64,000 nt of DNA, from NCBI GenBank assembly GCA_910579275.1, contig CAJTTO010000010.1:26185-90184 (forward strand), given 5' to 3'. A model generated the notes under the pieces. It had not been told where the DNA came from. It saw only the letters and a list, made by a program, of their open reading frames with translations, and did not search any database. Shown in pieces: positions 45,616 to 52,805 of the stretch. Numbering within the stretch: the stretch's first letter is position 1; the number at the start of each line of letters is the position of its first letter. The position numbers and the translations under genes were made by a program. This DNA is from an uncultured Lachnospiraceae bacterium (GTDB lineage: Bacteria > Bacillota > Clostridia > Lachnospirales > Lachnospiraceae).

Positions 45616-47160
45616 TTAGCCGAGAAGACTGAGTACGCCCTGATTGGACTGGTTGCCCTGTGCAAGCATGGACTGTCCTGCCTGTGAGAGAATGTTTGCA
45701 TTTGAGTACTTCACCATCTCTGTCGCCATATCCGTATCGCGGATGGTTGACTCTGCGGATGTCGTGTTCTCAACAACGTTATCCAGATTGTTGATGGTGT
45801 GCTCTAATCTGTTCTGAACCGCACCGAGTAAAGAGCGCTGTGAAGATACGGTTGAGATTGCATCTGCGATGGAGTCGATTGCATAGGTAGCTGCCGCTCC
45901 TGTTGTATCCTTTACGTTCAAGCCCTTGATGCCAAGTCCTGCTGTGTCGAGCGCCTTGATGCCAACGCCAATCTTGTTGGTCATGTCTGCGTCCGCACCT
46001 ACATGGAGACTGAAGTTCAAGTCTTCTTTTACGTTTACCTGTCCCTTGTCAATAACATATGTCAGTTTTGATGACGCTCCATTTGCCGCGTATGCAAGGT
46101 CATTGATGGCTGCCTGATTTGCAGCGGTCGTCAAATCACCGAAATTTGCCACTGCGGCGCCTACCACACCCGCAGAACTTGCAGTCTTAATATTTGCATC
46201 CTTAACCTCAGCCGCTTTTATGTCTGTTCCGATATTATTTGCAAGAAGCAGCTCCTGCTGAATCATATCATATGCCTTATGTGCCGTGATAACATTTGCA
46301 TTGTTGTCATCAATACCATTTACCTGCGCTGTTCCGTCAGCCTTCACCCTGTCCTGCATTGCATAGTAATCAACACCTTTGTATATTGCATGGCTGCCTT
46401 CGCCAACTTTCGCGGTAATCTTTTCTTTTGTCAGGAAATTTTTATCTGTGTTTTCTTCCGCATCAGTGTCAACAACTGTATACTGTACACCATCCAGCGT
46501 AATCTGTTCCCCTGCCTTTGCAACTTCTAATGAAGCTTTTATATGCGCATATTTTCCGGCCTGTGTATCCGTTGCGCTTGCATCCGCATTGTACTCGCCG
46601 ATTGTATAAGTCTTGCCGGCAATCTGCACAGTATCACCGACCTTTAAGGTATTCATCGTAAAGGTTGCCTTTGTCGCGCCCTCTGACAGTGTTCCGTCAA
46701 GGCCTGCGTCCTTTGCGTTTACATACTTCTTAACTGTGTCCTTGTCACCCTTTAAGAGATATGTCTCGTTGAATTTGGTTGTCTCTGCTACACGGTCGAT
46801 TTCTGTCAGGAGCTGGTCAACCTCATCCTGAATTGTCTGGCGGTCTGAGAGTGCGTTTGTTCCGTTGGACGCCTTTGTTGCAAGCTCATTCATACGCTGG
46901 AGCATATCGTGAACTTCTGTCAAAGCGCCTTCTGCTGTCTGCACTGCGCTGATACCGTCTTCTGCATTCAGAGAAGCCTGTGTGAGTCCTCTGATCTGCT
47001 TTCTCATTTTCTCGGAAATTGAAAGGCCTGCTGCGTCGTCAGCTGCACGGTTTACCTTGTAACCGGAAGAAAGCTTCTCTGCTGACTTGGAAAGTGTTCC
47101 CTGTGTGATTCCCAACATTCTGTTGGCGTTCATTGCTCTAAGATTGTGCTGTACTACCAT
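45616..47160 (-). CDS. fliC: Flagellin
   Basis: Structural subunit of the flagellar filament, 514 residues. Conserved D0/D1 ends are present: VVQHNLRAMNANRMLG, EKLSSGYKVNRAADDAAGLSISEKMR and RGLTQASLNAEDGISAVQTAEGAL at the start; LGAVQNRLEHTINNLDNVVENT and ESTIRDTDMATEMV at the end. The central ~250 residues are variable surface sequence. ATG at 47160 has AAGGAGG seven bases upstream; the frame extends 28 codons more into the leader without similarity. csrA lies 260 bp upstream on the same strand. GGA-containing leader sites (ATGGAT at about 47230, and the ribosome site itself) are candidate CsrA targets. Confidence 0.96.
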   Translation of the reverse strand: MVVQHNLRAMNANRMLGITQGTLSKSAEKLSSGYKVNRAADDAAGLSISEKMRKQIRGLTQASLNAEDGISAVQTAEGALTEVHDMLQRMNELATKASNGTNALSDRQTIQDEVDQLLTEIDRVAETTKFNETYLLKGDKDTVKKYVNAKDAGLDGTLSEGATKATFTMNTLKVGDTVQIAGKTYTIGEYNADASATDTQAGKYAHIKASLEVAKAGEQITLDGVQYTVVDTDAEENTDKNFLTKEKITAKVGEGSHAIYKGVDYYAMQDRVKADGTAQVNGIDDNNANVITAHKAYDMIQQELLLANNIGTDIKAAEVKDANIKTASSAGVVGAAVANFGDLTTAANQAAINDLAYAANGASSKLTYVIDKGQVNVKEDLNFSLHVGADADMTNKIGVGIKALDTAGLGIKGLNVKDTTGAAATYAIDSIADAISTVSSQRSLLGAVQNRLEHTINNLDNVVENTTSAESTIRDTDMATEMVKYSNANILSQAGQSMLAQGNQSNQGVLSLLG

Positions 47161-47419
47161 AAATTTACCTCCTTGTAAATAACGGGAAAGAATATCATGG
47201 ACATTCTGTACCTCGTTCACACCATGGGCATATCCATTGCCCACTGTTATTGTACCATTGTTTTGGTTACGGCTTTTATTTCCTTTGGCCTGTAACCTGT
47301 TCCATATGAAGTTTTTGTAATGGGCGTCTTTCTTTTGCCCATTTATTTATAATATCCGCCGCTGCCCGGCTTCCGGCGCCTGTCTTCCGGACGGCAGTGG
47401 TTATTAACTTGATTTGCAG

Positions 47420-47632
47420 TCAGATTCGGCAGTCCTCTTTTGCCGCGGATTTCATCCGCAGCGCCTCTTTTTCTGCCGCACGCTTTCTGATTGCTTTTCC
47501 TCTTGCCACATTGACTTCCCTAGGCGCGTCAATCATCAGCTCCACGGAGCGCTCGTTGACTTTTAATACGGTAATCCTTACTTCCGTCCCCACCATCAGG
47601 TACTCGTCTCTACTTACGGACAACCTAAGCAT
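47420..47632 (-). CDS. csrA: CsrA-family RNA-binding translational regulator
   Basis: A 70-residue CsrA homologue. LRLSVSRDEYLMVGTEVRITVLKV corresponds to the first strands of the CsrA dimer, and MIDAPREVNVARGKAIRK to the RNA-binding APxxxxVxR region. The last ~20 residues are a charged tail. In Firmicutes CsrA represses flagellin translation until FliW titrates it; no fliW is in this window. ATG at 47632 has AAGGGGG upstream. Only 58 bp separate it from the left inversion site, and no good promoter was found on the minus strand in between, so its transcription depends on what lies beyond that site. Confidence 0.87.
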   Translation of the reverse strand: MLRLSVSRDEYLMVGTEVRITVLKVNERSVELMIDAPREVNVARGKAIRKRAAEKEALRMKSAAKEDCRI

Positions 47633-47689
47633 CTGCAAAACCCCCTTGTTCTTTTTGTTACGTTTTGCAGTTCATGTGTTTTCCTGCCT

Positions 47690-47715
47690 TGCAACAATTC
47701 ATCCATATTGTTGCA
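47690..47715 (+). repeat. Left inverted recombination site of the putative switch
   Basis: Arms TGCAACAAT (47690-47698) and ATTGTTGCA (47707-47715) enclose the asymmetric 8-bp spacer TCATCCAT. The same 26 bp occur inverted at 48730-48755. The arm-spacer-arm plan is that of tyrosine-recombinase crossover sites. The right arm also supplies a TTGCAT that could be the -35 of the recombinase gene (then 17 bp and TATTCT at 47734-47739). Confidence 0.85.
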
Positions 47716-47805
47716 TTCCTGTTCCTGTCAGCGTATTCTCAAATTGACATTTGCGATATTGGCAGCTGAAGGAACAGCATCGAACATTTCAAGGAGGATA
47801 CCGCC

Positions 47806-48525
47806 ATGAGCACCACACAGCCTATCAGGGACAAGAAATCATTACAGTCATTTAGAAATTTTTACCGTGACAGAAAGGAGCATCTGCGCAACTACACCAT
47901 TATTGTCATGGGACTCAACACAGCGCTGCGTATCAATGACATTCTGCACCTGACCTACGACATGGTCTATCAGAATCACAAAGTACGCAGCCATATTGTC
48001 GTAAAGGAACGCAAAACCGGAAAGGAAAACCGCATTTTACTGAACAGCGAGACAAGGCACTTACTCGCAAAGTACCGGAAAGAATTGATTAAAACAACGA
48101 TGTACCAAGAAGGAAATCCTTATCTTTTTCCAAGCCCAAAGAAATCCGGCGCGCCGCTGTCCCGCTATCAGGCATACCGGATGATTACTGCTGCCGCAAA
48201 AGCGCTGAACCTCGGAGAGCACATCAGCTGCCACTCCCTGCGCAAAACATTCGGCTATCATGCGTGGAAACGGTTCTTTCTGATGTTTGGGTAACTCTAT
48301 CTATTCTCATTTTGCTTTACTAAGCTAGTTTAGTGGTTTATAGCAAATCTTGAGAATGTGCTGATACCCAAAGTTCAGAAAGAACCGTGGAAACAGGGGG
48401 CAAATCAAGTTATGCTGATGACAATTTTTAACCATTCATCGTTTGCCATTACCAGACGGTATCTGTGTATCGATCAGGATGAAAAAGACAGCATCTTTCG
48501 CACCATCTACCAAAATGCCGCCTGA
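47806..48525 (+). pseudogene. Tyrosine recombinase (DNA invertase) interrupted by a MITE
   Basis: The frame from ATG 47806 (ribosome site CAAGGAGG) stops at 48292-48294 after 162 residues, inside the inserted element. Removing 48272-48394 (MITE plus one target copy, 123 bp) restores a 198-residue recombinase ending at 48525. Catalytic residues: Arg in NTALRINDILHLT, HxxR in CHSLRKTFGYHAW, then, only after repair, NHSSFAITRRYL with the second His and the nucleophilic Tyr. The truncated product therefore lacks the Tyr and cannot cut DNA. Small single-domain recombinases of this type drive invertible promoters. Confidence 0.87.
48264..48394. mobile_element. 115-bp ISL3-like MITE with 8-bp target duplication
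   Basis: The element is 48272-48386. Its termini are inverted repeats beginning GGTTCTTTCTGA and matching at 20 of 22 positions. GTGGAAAC flanks it directly at 48264-48271 and 48387-48394. An 8-bp duplication and GG-TCTTT-type ends are characteristic of the ISL3 family. It encodes nothing and has an AT-rich centre, so it is a non-autonomous derivative moved by a transposase located elsewhere. Confidence 0.9.
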
Positions 48526-48683
48526 CGCCGGAAGTTTCGATTTTTCCGCAAATGGCACATCATTCCCATGTACGCGCAAACAAGCCACGGCCGAAATAAC
48601 AGTCCGGGCTTATTTGCGCGTGTATTTTTATGCCTCCGGAAAACAGTGCCGAAAATACCAAGAAAATTTTTTTAAAAAAAGAC

Positions 48684-48710
48684 TAAAGTTTTTAAATTTG
48701 TTACCGATAT
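48684..48710 (+). promoter_or_regulatory. Sigma-28 (SigD)-type flagellar promoter inside the invertible segment
   Basis: TAAA (48684-48687), 16 bp, CCGATAT (48704-48710). The Bacillus SigD consensus is TAAA, 14-16 bp, CCGATAT, so the match is complete. It reads right, towards the 48730 site, with no gene ahead in this orientation (clpP is antisense). Inversion would point it at csrA and flagellin. Confidence 0.8.
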
Positions 48711-48723
48711 ATAAAATGTAAGC

Positions 48724-48766
48724 AAGAGATGCAACAATATGGATGAATTGTTGCATCTCTTCTTTT
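48724..48766 (+). terminator. Right inverted recombination site embedded in a terminator hairpin
   Basis: Arms TGCAACAAT (48730-48738) and ATTGTTGCA (48747-48755) enclose ATGGATGA, the complement of the left spacer. Here the stem extends to 15 bp (AAGAGA before, TCTCTT after) and is followed by CTTTTT, making a strong rightward terminator. The extension comes half from the inside flank and half from the outside flank, so inversion would destroy it. Confidence 0.82.
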
Positions 48767-48810
48767 TATCTATTATGTGCAGTTTTTGGGGGCGCCATTC
48801 CAGTCCGCAG

Positions 48811-49404
48811 CTATTTCCTATCTGTAATCACTTTGTCAATCAGTCCAAATTTCAGCGCTTCCTCCGCTGATAAATAGTTGTCACGTTCTGTCGCAAGCGC
48901 AATCTCCTCAATTGTCTTTCCCGTATTCTCAGCAAGAATCCTGTTTAGCCGCTGTTTGCTTTTCTGCATATGGTCGGACATAATCTTGATATCCGTCGCC
49001 TGACCCTGGATCCCATTTCCATGAATTGCCGGCTGGTGTATCATAATCTCGGCATTGGAAAGTGCATAGCGTTTTCCTTTTGTGCCGCCCGCAAGCAGAA
49101 ACGCACCGAAGCTTGCCGCGAGCCCGACGCAGATTGTCGATACATCACACCGAATATACTGCATTGTGTCGTAGATTGCAAACCCCGCCGTAACCGAACC
49201 GCCCGGACTGTTAATATACATCTGGATATCCTTGTCGGGATCCTCTCCCTCCAAATGAAGCATCTGTGCAACGACCAGACTTGCGGAGACATCGCTCACT
49301 TCCTCTCCCAGAAAGATTATGCGGTCTGACAGCAGGCGCGAAAAAATATCATAGCTTCGCTCCCCTCTGCTGGTCTGCTCTATCACATATGGTATCAGGC
49401 TCAT
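48811..49404 (-). CDS. clpP: ATP-dependent Clp protease proteolytic subunit
   Basis: Serine protease subunit of 197 residues that forms a tetradecamer with a Clp ATPase. Triad: Ser in [14 protein letters not shown] (about 97), His in [10 protein letters not shown] (about 122) and Asp near TERDNYLS (about 171); [20 protein letters not shown] is the oxyanion strand. The Ser motif AASFGA differs from the common AASMGA. The ATG at 49404 overlaps the stop of the AraC-type gene in ATGA, so translation is coupled. There is no clpX or tig here; it is probably an extra ClpP paralogue. Confidence 0.92.
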   Translation of the reverse strand: MSLIPYVIEQTSRGERSYDIFSRLLSDRIIFLGEEVSDVSASLVVAQMLHLEGEDPDKDIQMYINSPGGSVTAGFAIYDTMQYIRCDVSTICVGLAASFGAFLLAGGTKGKRYALSNAEIMIHQPAIHGNGIQGQATDIKIMSDHMQKSKQRLNRILAENTGKTIEEIALATERDNYLSAEEALKFGLIDKVITDRK

Positions 49405-49838
49405 GCTGCCATCATGCCTCCTCTCATATGATATATATGAGACAGGGAACTGCCACACATCATTCTGGGCTGCTTCGGATAAAAAATACCTCTTTTCCTG
49501 TACGTCTGCGGCGTACATTGGTAAATTTTCCCGAAAGCAGATGTAAACGCCTGCTGCGAATTGTAATGCGCCTCATAGGCAATCTCGATAATCGGCTTCT
49601 CTGTCTTTACAAGATTTTCTGCCGCCAATGTCAGCCTTCTTCCCTGAATATACTTGTATATGGTACATCCCGTATGTTCTGTAAAGGTGCGCGCAATGTA
49701 GAATTTGGAATAATTTAGCGCTTCTGCTATTTTATCCAGAGGAAGCTTTTCGTGTATATGTTCCTCTATATAGAAAACTGTTTTTTTCACAACGCTGTCA
49801 TCCGTCATTGATAAAATCTCCTCTCTGTATTTTTCCAT
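49401..49838 (-). CDS. Small AraC-type DNA-binding protein, coupled to clpP
   Basis: About 145 residues made almost only of the double helix-turn-helix: [36 protein letters not shown] and [31 protein letters not shown]. There is no ligand domain, as in SoxS/MarA-like regulators. The start may be 49838 or an in-frame ATG at 49862; neither has a strong ribosome site. Its last codons overlap the clpP start by four bases. Together with clpP it may form a stress-response pair, which is inference. Confidence 0.82.
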   Translation of the reverse strand: MEKYREEILSMTDDSVVKKTVFYIEEHIHEKLPLDKIAEALNYSKFYIARTFTEHTGCTIYKYIQGRRLTLAAENLVKTEKPIIEIAYEAHYNSQQAFTSAFGKIYQCTPQTYRKRGIFYPKQPRMMCGSSLSHIYHMRGGMMAA

Positions 49839-49925
49839 ATTAGCAGTATAACATCCACGCATAAATTTGTCTTAATAGAAATTGCCCTTTTTGGAAGCGA
49901 TGCGTTATTTGTTAACAGTTCCTTA

Positions 49926-51158
49926 CTATAGATAAATCCTGCACGTAAATCCTCCGTCCGCATTGTTAAAGAAACGCACCTTCCAGTGGTGAAATGACGC
50001 GATCTGCCGCACAAGCCGGATGCCAAGCCCGTGCTCCGGCAGTTTCTCACTCCTTATGGAGGTTCTGAATTTTTTAAGCAGTTCGCGGCTCACGCCGCAT
50101 CCGTTATCCGATATCTCCAACACAGTTTTCTTGAAAAACCTGCCGTTCTGGCACATCAGGCTTACTCTGATTTCACAGCCGGACATGTTGCTGTTGATGG
50201 CATTGTTCATCAAATTTTCCACCAACCGTTTCATCAGCTCTTTATCCCCTTTGACATAAAGCTGCTCGAGATTATCCGAAATTGTTACATCAATGTCATA
50301 TTTTTCATCAAGGTTTCTGTTGACAATGTCGCATATTGTCTCCCGTATCAATGCAGGCAGCAGTACCTGTTCCCGGTGCCACGCGCCCATTCCGTATGTG
50401 AGTTTGTTGGAAGTATTCAGGTTTGTGACGAGCGTTTTGATTCGGATTGCCTGATTTTCTATCAGCTGCGCCCGCTCCTGTGTTCCGGCGCAGTCGAGGG
50501 GCGCGCGCATCAGTTCATCTGCATAGCCGATTATCAGCGAAAGCGGTGTCCTGACATCATGCGACACCCCTGCAATCCATGAAGTCCGCTGCATCTCACG
50601 CTTACGTGTATCTCGCCTAATGATAAAAAAGGGCGCCACCAGCAGCACAATGATATTGACAATAAAAAGAACCGGAAGTGTCGTCGAAAACATATTCATT
50701 GTGTCAACCTGAAAAGACAGCTGGTACTTCCAGACCGTATTTCTGGGCATACCGATTACCAGAATCCCGTCGTCGATTATCCGCACATAAACCGGATAAT
50801 CTTTCAGGTAAAACCTTGTAAACTGCACAATCTCTTTTATCGTGTAGTGCCGTGGGACATCCTCCGGAAGCCGGTAGCTCCATATGATTTCCCCCGCGTC
50901 ATCCAGCAGAAACACAAATCCGTGGAATCCATCCACGCGATTCATCCCCTGCTGGGACATACTGTATTGTACTTCCCCGCTTTCCTGCACTGTTTTGTGT
51001 ATCTCCTCGGCGATATACGCCGGTGACAAATCGGAGAGATCGCCTTCCGTCTCTGCCGACAAGTATACCAATATCATCAAATCGGCAAGCAGCATCACGC
51101 CTGCCATCGTAATTGCCAACATGAAAACATAAAAAAATTGCTCCATTCTTCGCATCAT
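49926..51158 (-). CDS. Sensor histidine kinase
   Basis: A 410-residue membrane kinase: span at about 10-32, an extracytoplasmic sensor of ~120 residues, second span at about 155-180, then the kinase core. H-box WIAGVSHDVRTPLSLIIGYADEL, N-box RLVENLMNNAINSN, G-motifs SDNGCGVSRELL and HGLGIRLVRQIA are intact. It starts directly after the response-regulator stop (TAAATG). Probably senses an antimicrobial peptide, judged from the divergent immunity-type transporter. Confidence 0.9.
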   Translation of the reverse strand: MMRRMEQFFYVFMLAITMAGVMLLADLMILVYLSAETEGDLSDLSPAYIAEEIHKTVQESGEVQYSMSQQGMNRVDGFHGFVFLLDDAGEIIWSYRLPEDVPRHYTIKEIVQFTRFYLKDYPVYVRIIDDGILVIGMPRNTVWKYQLSFQVDTMNMFSTTLPVLFIVNIIVLLVAPFFIIRRDTRKREMQRTSWIAGVSHDVRTPLSLIIGYADELMRAPLDCAGTQERAQLIENQAIRIKTLVTNLNTSNKLTYGMGAWHREQVLLPALIRETICDIVNRNLDEKYDIDVTISDNLEQLYVKGDKELMKRLVENLMNNAINSNMSGCEIRVSLMCQNGRFFKKTVLEISDNGCGVSRELLKKFRTSIRSEKLPEHGLGIRLVRQIASFHHWKVRFFNNADGGFTCRIYL

Positions 51159-51854
51159 TTACACCAACTTATATCCCAATCCTCTGACCGTCAGCAGATG
51201 TTCCGGCTTTGATGGATTGTCCTCCAATTTTTCCCGCAGATGCCGGATGTGCACCATCAGGGAATTTTCATATCCATAGCTTCCGTCCGGCCACAAGGTA
51301 TCGCACAACACATTCATAGAGAGTATTCTTCCACGGTTTTCACACAGTTTTTTGAGCAGTGCAAATTCCTTTGCAGTAAGGTTGTCCTCTGCGCCGTCCA
51401 CACGGACTGTCCCTGCATCCCAGTTAACCAACGCCTTTCCTATGCGATCCGTCCCCATGTCCTCGTCGATATGGTATGTCCTCTTCAGCACTGCCTTAAC
51501 ACGAAGCAGCAGCTCCTCCGGCAGAAAGGGCTTTGTGATATAATCATCCGCGCCCAGCCCCAGTCCCTTTAGCCGCGCGTAGTCCTCGTCCCGCGCAGAC
51601 AGGAAAATGACGGGCAGCCCGCTTCCTTTTCTCTTTTTTATCTGTTCAAATAATGTGAATCCGTCCCCATCCGGCAGCATCACGTCCAGAAGCACAATCT
51701 GGTAATCATTTTCCTGCATATACCGCACGGCTTCCCCACAGCCTGCCGCCATATGGATATGCTGGTACCCTTCCTTTTTCAGCAGCTTTCCAACCATAGC
51801 CAAAAGCTCCGCCTCGTCATCCACCAACAAAATATTACATTCATGCAGTGTCAT
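51159..51854 (-). CDS. OmpR-family response regulator
   Basis: A 231-residue regulator: receiver with acid pocket LVDDEAE, phospho-Asp in IVLLDVMLPDGDGF, Lys in YITKPFLPE, and winged-helix output (LTAKEFALLKKLCENRGRILS, VHIRHLREKLEDN, VRGLGYKLV). The ATG at 51854 has GGGGGA upstream and the N-terminal receiver starts there; the open frame upstream is non-coding leader. A TATAAT lies on the minus strand at about 51890. Divergent from the ABC transporter it probably controls. Confidence 0.93.
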   Translation of the reverse strand: MTLHECNILLVDDEAELLAMVGKLLKKEGYQHIHMAAGCGEAVRYMQENDYQIVLLDVMLPDGDGFTLFEQIKKRKGSGLPVIFLSARDEDYARLKGLGLGADDYITKPFLPEELLLRVKAVLKRTYHIDEDMGTDRIGKALVNWDAGTVRVDGAEDNLTAKEFALLKKLCENRGRILSMNVLCDTLWPDGSYGYENSLMVHIRHLREKLEDNPSKPEHLLTVRGLGYKLV

Positions 51855-52076
51855 TTCAATCCCCCATTCCCGACAAATCCGTATAGCCCTATTATAACGG
51901 ATGATGCGGAAAAAGTGCAGATGAAGTGTATAAATTAAGGTATTTTTAAGGCTGACCTCATACTTCTTTAAAGATATTCTCCTATTATTAGGAACTGTAA
52001 AGAACATGCTGTACAGGAAACGGCAGGAGCACAGCTGTCCTGCGCAATACAATTTCTCATGACAGGAGGATTTTAT

Positions 52077-52805
52077 ATGAATGCAAACATCATCGAAACC
52101 GAAAGCCTGACAAAAGGTGTCGGCAGTCACACACGTGTAAACCACATAGACCTGCGTGTACCGGAGGGATGTGTCTACGGCTTTCTCGGACCAAACGGCG
52201 CGGGAAAGACTACAACGCTGAAGCTTCTGCTCGGACTGTTAAAGCCCACAGCAGGCACAATTACTTTTTTTGGGCAGAAGATGACAGCGCAAAACCGGCT
52301 TTCCATATTAAGACACACGGGAAGCCTAATTGAAAGTCCTAGCTTTTATGGGCATCTGACAGGGCTTGAAAATCTCCAGATAGTCGCAAAGCTGAAAAAA
52401 ATACCAGCCGGTGAAATTACAAATGTACTTCACACAGTGCGTTTGTACGAGCAGAAAGACAAAAAGGTAAAACAGTACTCGCTCGGCATGAAGCAGCGTC
52501 TTGGCATTGCCATGGCGCTCCTTGGAAATCCGCGTGTCCTGATACTTGACGAACCGACAAACGGGCTTGACCCGGCTGGTATTCAGGAGATACGTGAGTT
52601 TATCAAAAGCCTGCCGGTTATCCGCCAGATGACGGTCATTGTGTCGAGCCATCTCTTGAGCGAAATGGAGCAGATGGCGGACATGGTTGGAATCATCAAT
52701 CACGGCTCCCTTATTTTTCAGGGAACCATGGCAGCGCTTGAGGCGCAGGGGGAGACTCTTGAAGAGGCCTTCCTAAAGCTGACGGAAGGGGGCGAAAGTC
52801 TATGA
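52077..52805 (+). CDS. ABC transporter ATPase, lantibiotic/bacitracin-immunity type
   Basis: A 242-residue ATPase of the BcrA/LanF group. Walker A GPNGAGKTTTLKLLLGL, signature YSLGMKQRLGIAMALL, Walker B VLILDEPTNGLDPAG and H-loop VSSHLLSEM are intact. Start at 52077 has AGGAGG seven bases upstream. The stop overlaps the permease start in ATGA. With the divergent two-component system it forms a peptide-stress response module. Confidence 0.93.
   Translation: MNANIIETESLTKGVGSHTRVNHIDLRVPEGCVYGFLGPNGAGKTTTLKLLLGLLKPTAGTITFFGQKMTAQNRLSILRHTGSLIESPSFYGHLTGLENLQIVAKLKKIPAGEITNVLHTVRLYEQKDKKVKQYSLGMKQRLGIAMALLGNPRVLILDEPTNGLDPAGIQEIREFIKSLPVIRQMTVIVSSHLLSEMEQMADMVGIINHGSLIFQGTMAALEAQGETLEEAFLKLTEGGESL

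Larger units (their letters stand above)
47690..48755. other. Putative invertible promoter segment (flagellar phase switch)
   Basis: About 1,066 bp bounded by exact 26-bp inverted sites. It contains a tyrosine recombinase gene (broken) and, 20 bp inside the right site, a sigma-28-type promoter pointing outwards to the right. In this orientation that promoter runs into a 15-bp-stem hairpin plus TTTTT (48724-48766) and then antisense into clpP. After inversion it would lie about 100 nt before csrA, and the junction hairpin would shrink to the 9-bp arms without a T-run, allowing read-through to csrA and flagellin. Function is inference; the sites, promoter and gene are seen directly. Confidence 0.75.

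Noticed and set aside
47190..47400. A sigma-28 promoter directly upstream of flagellin
   Set aside because: GGATAT-like sequences exist (near 47350), but no TAAA lies at the right distance; no convincing match was found.
48724..48766. Reading the right-hand site only as an ordinary terminator
   Set aside because: A plain terminator does not explain an exact 26-bp inverted copy, including the asymmetric spacer, on the other side of a recombinase gene. The terminator function is kept as an addition.
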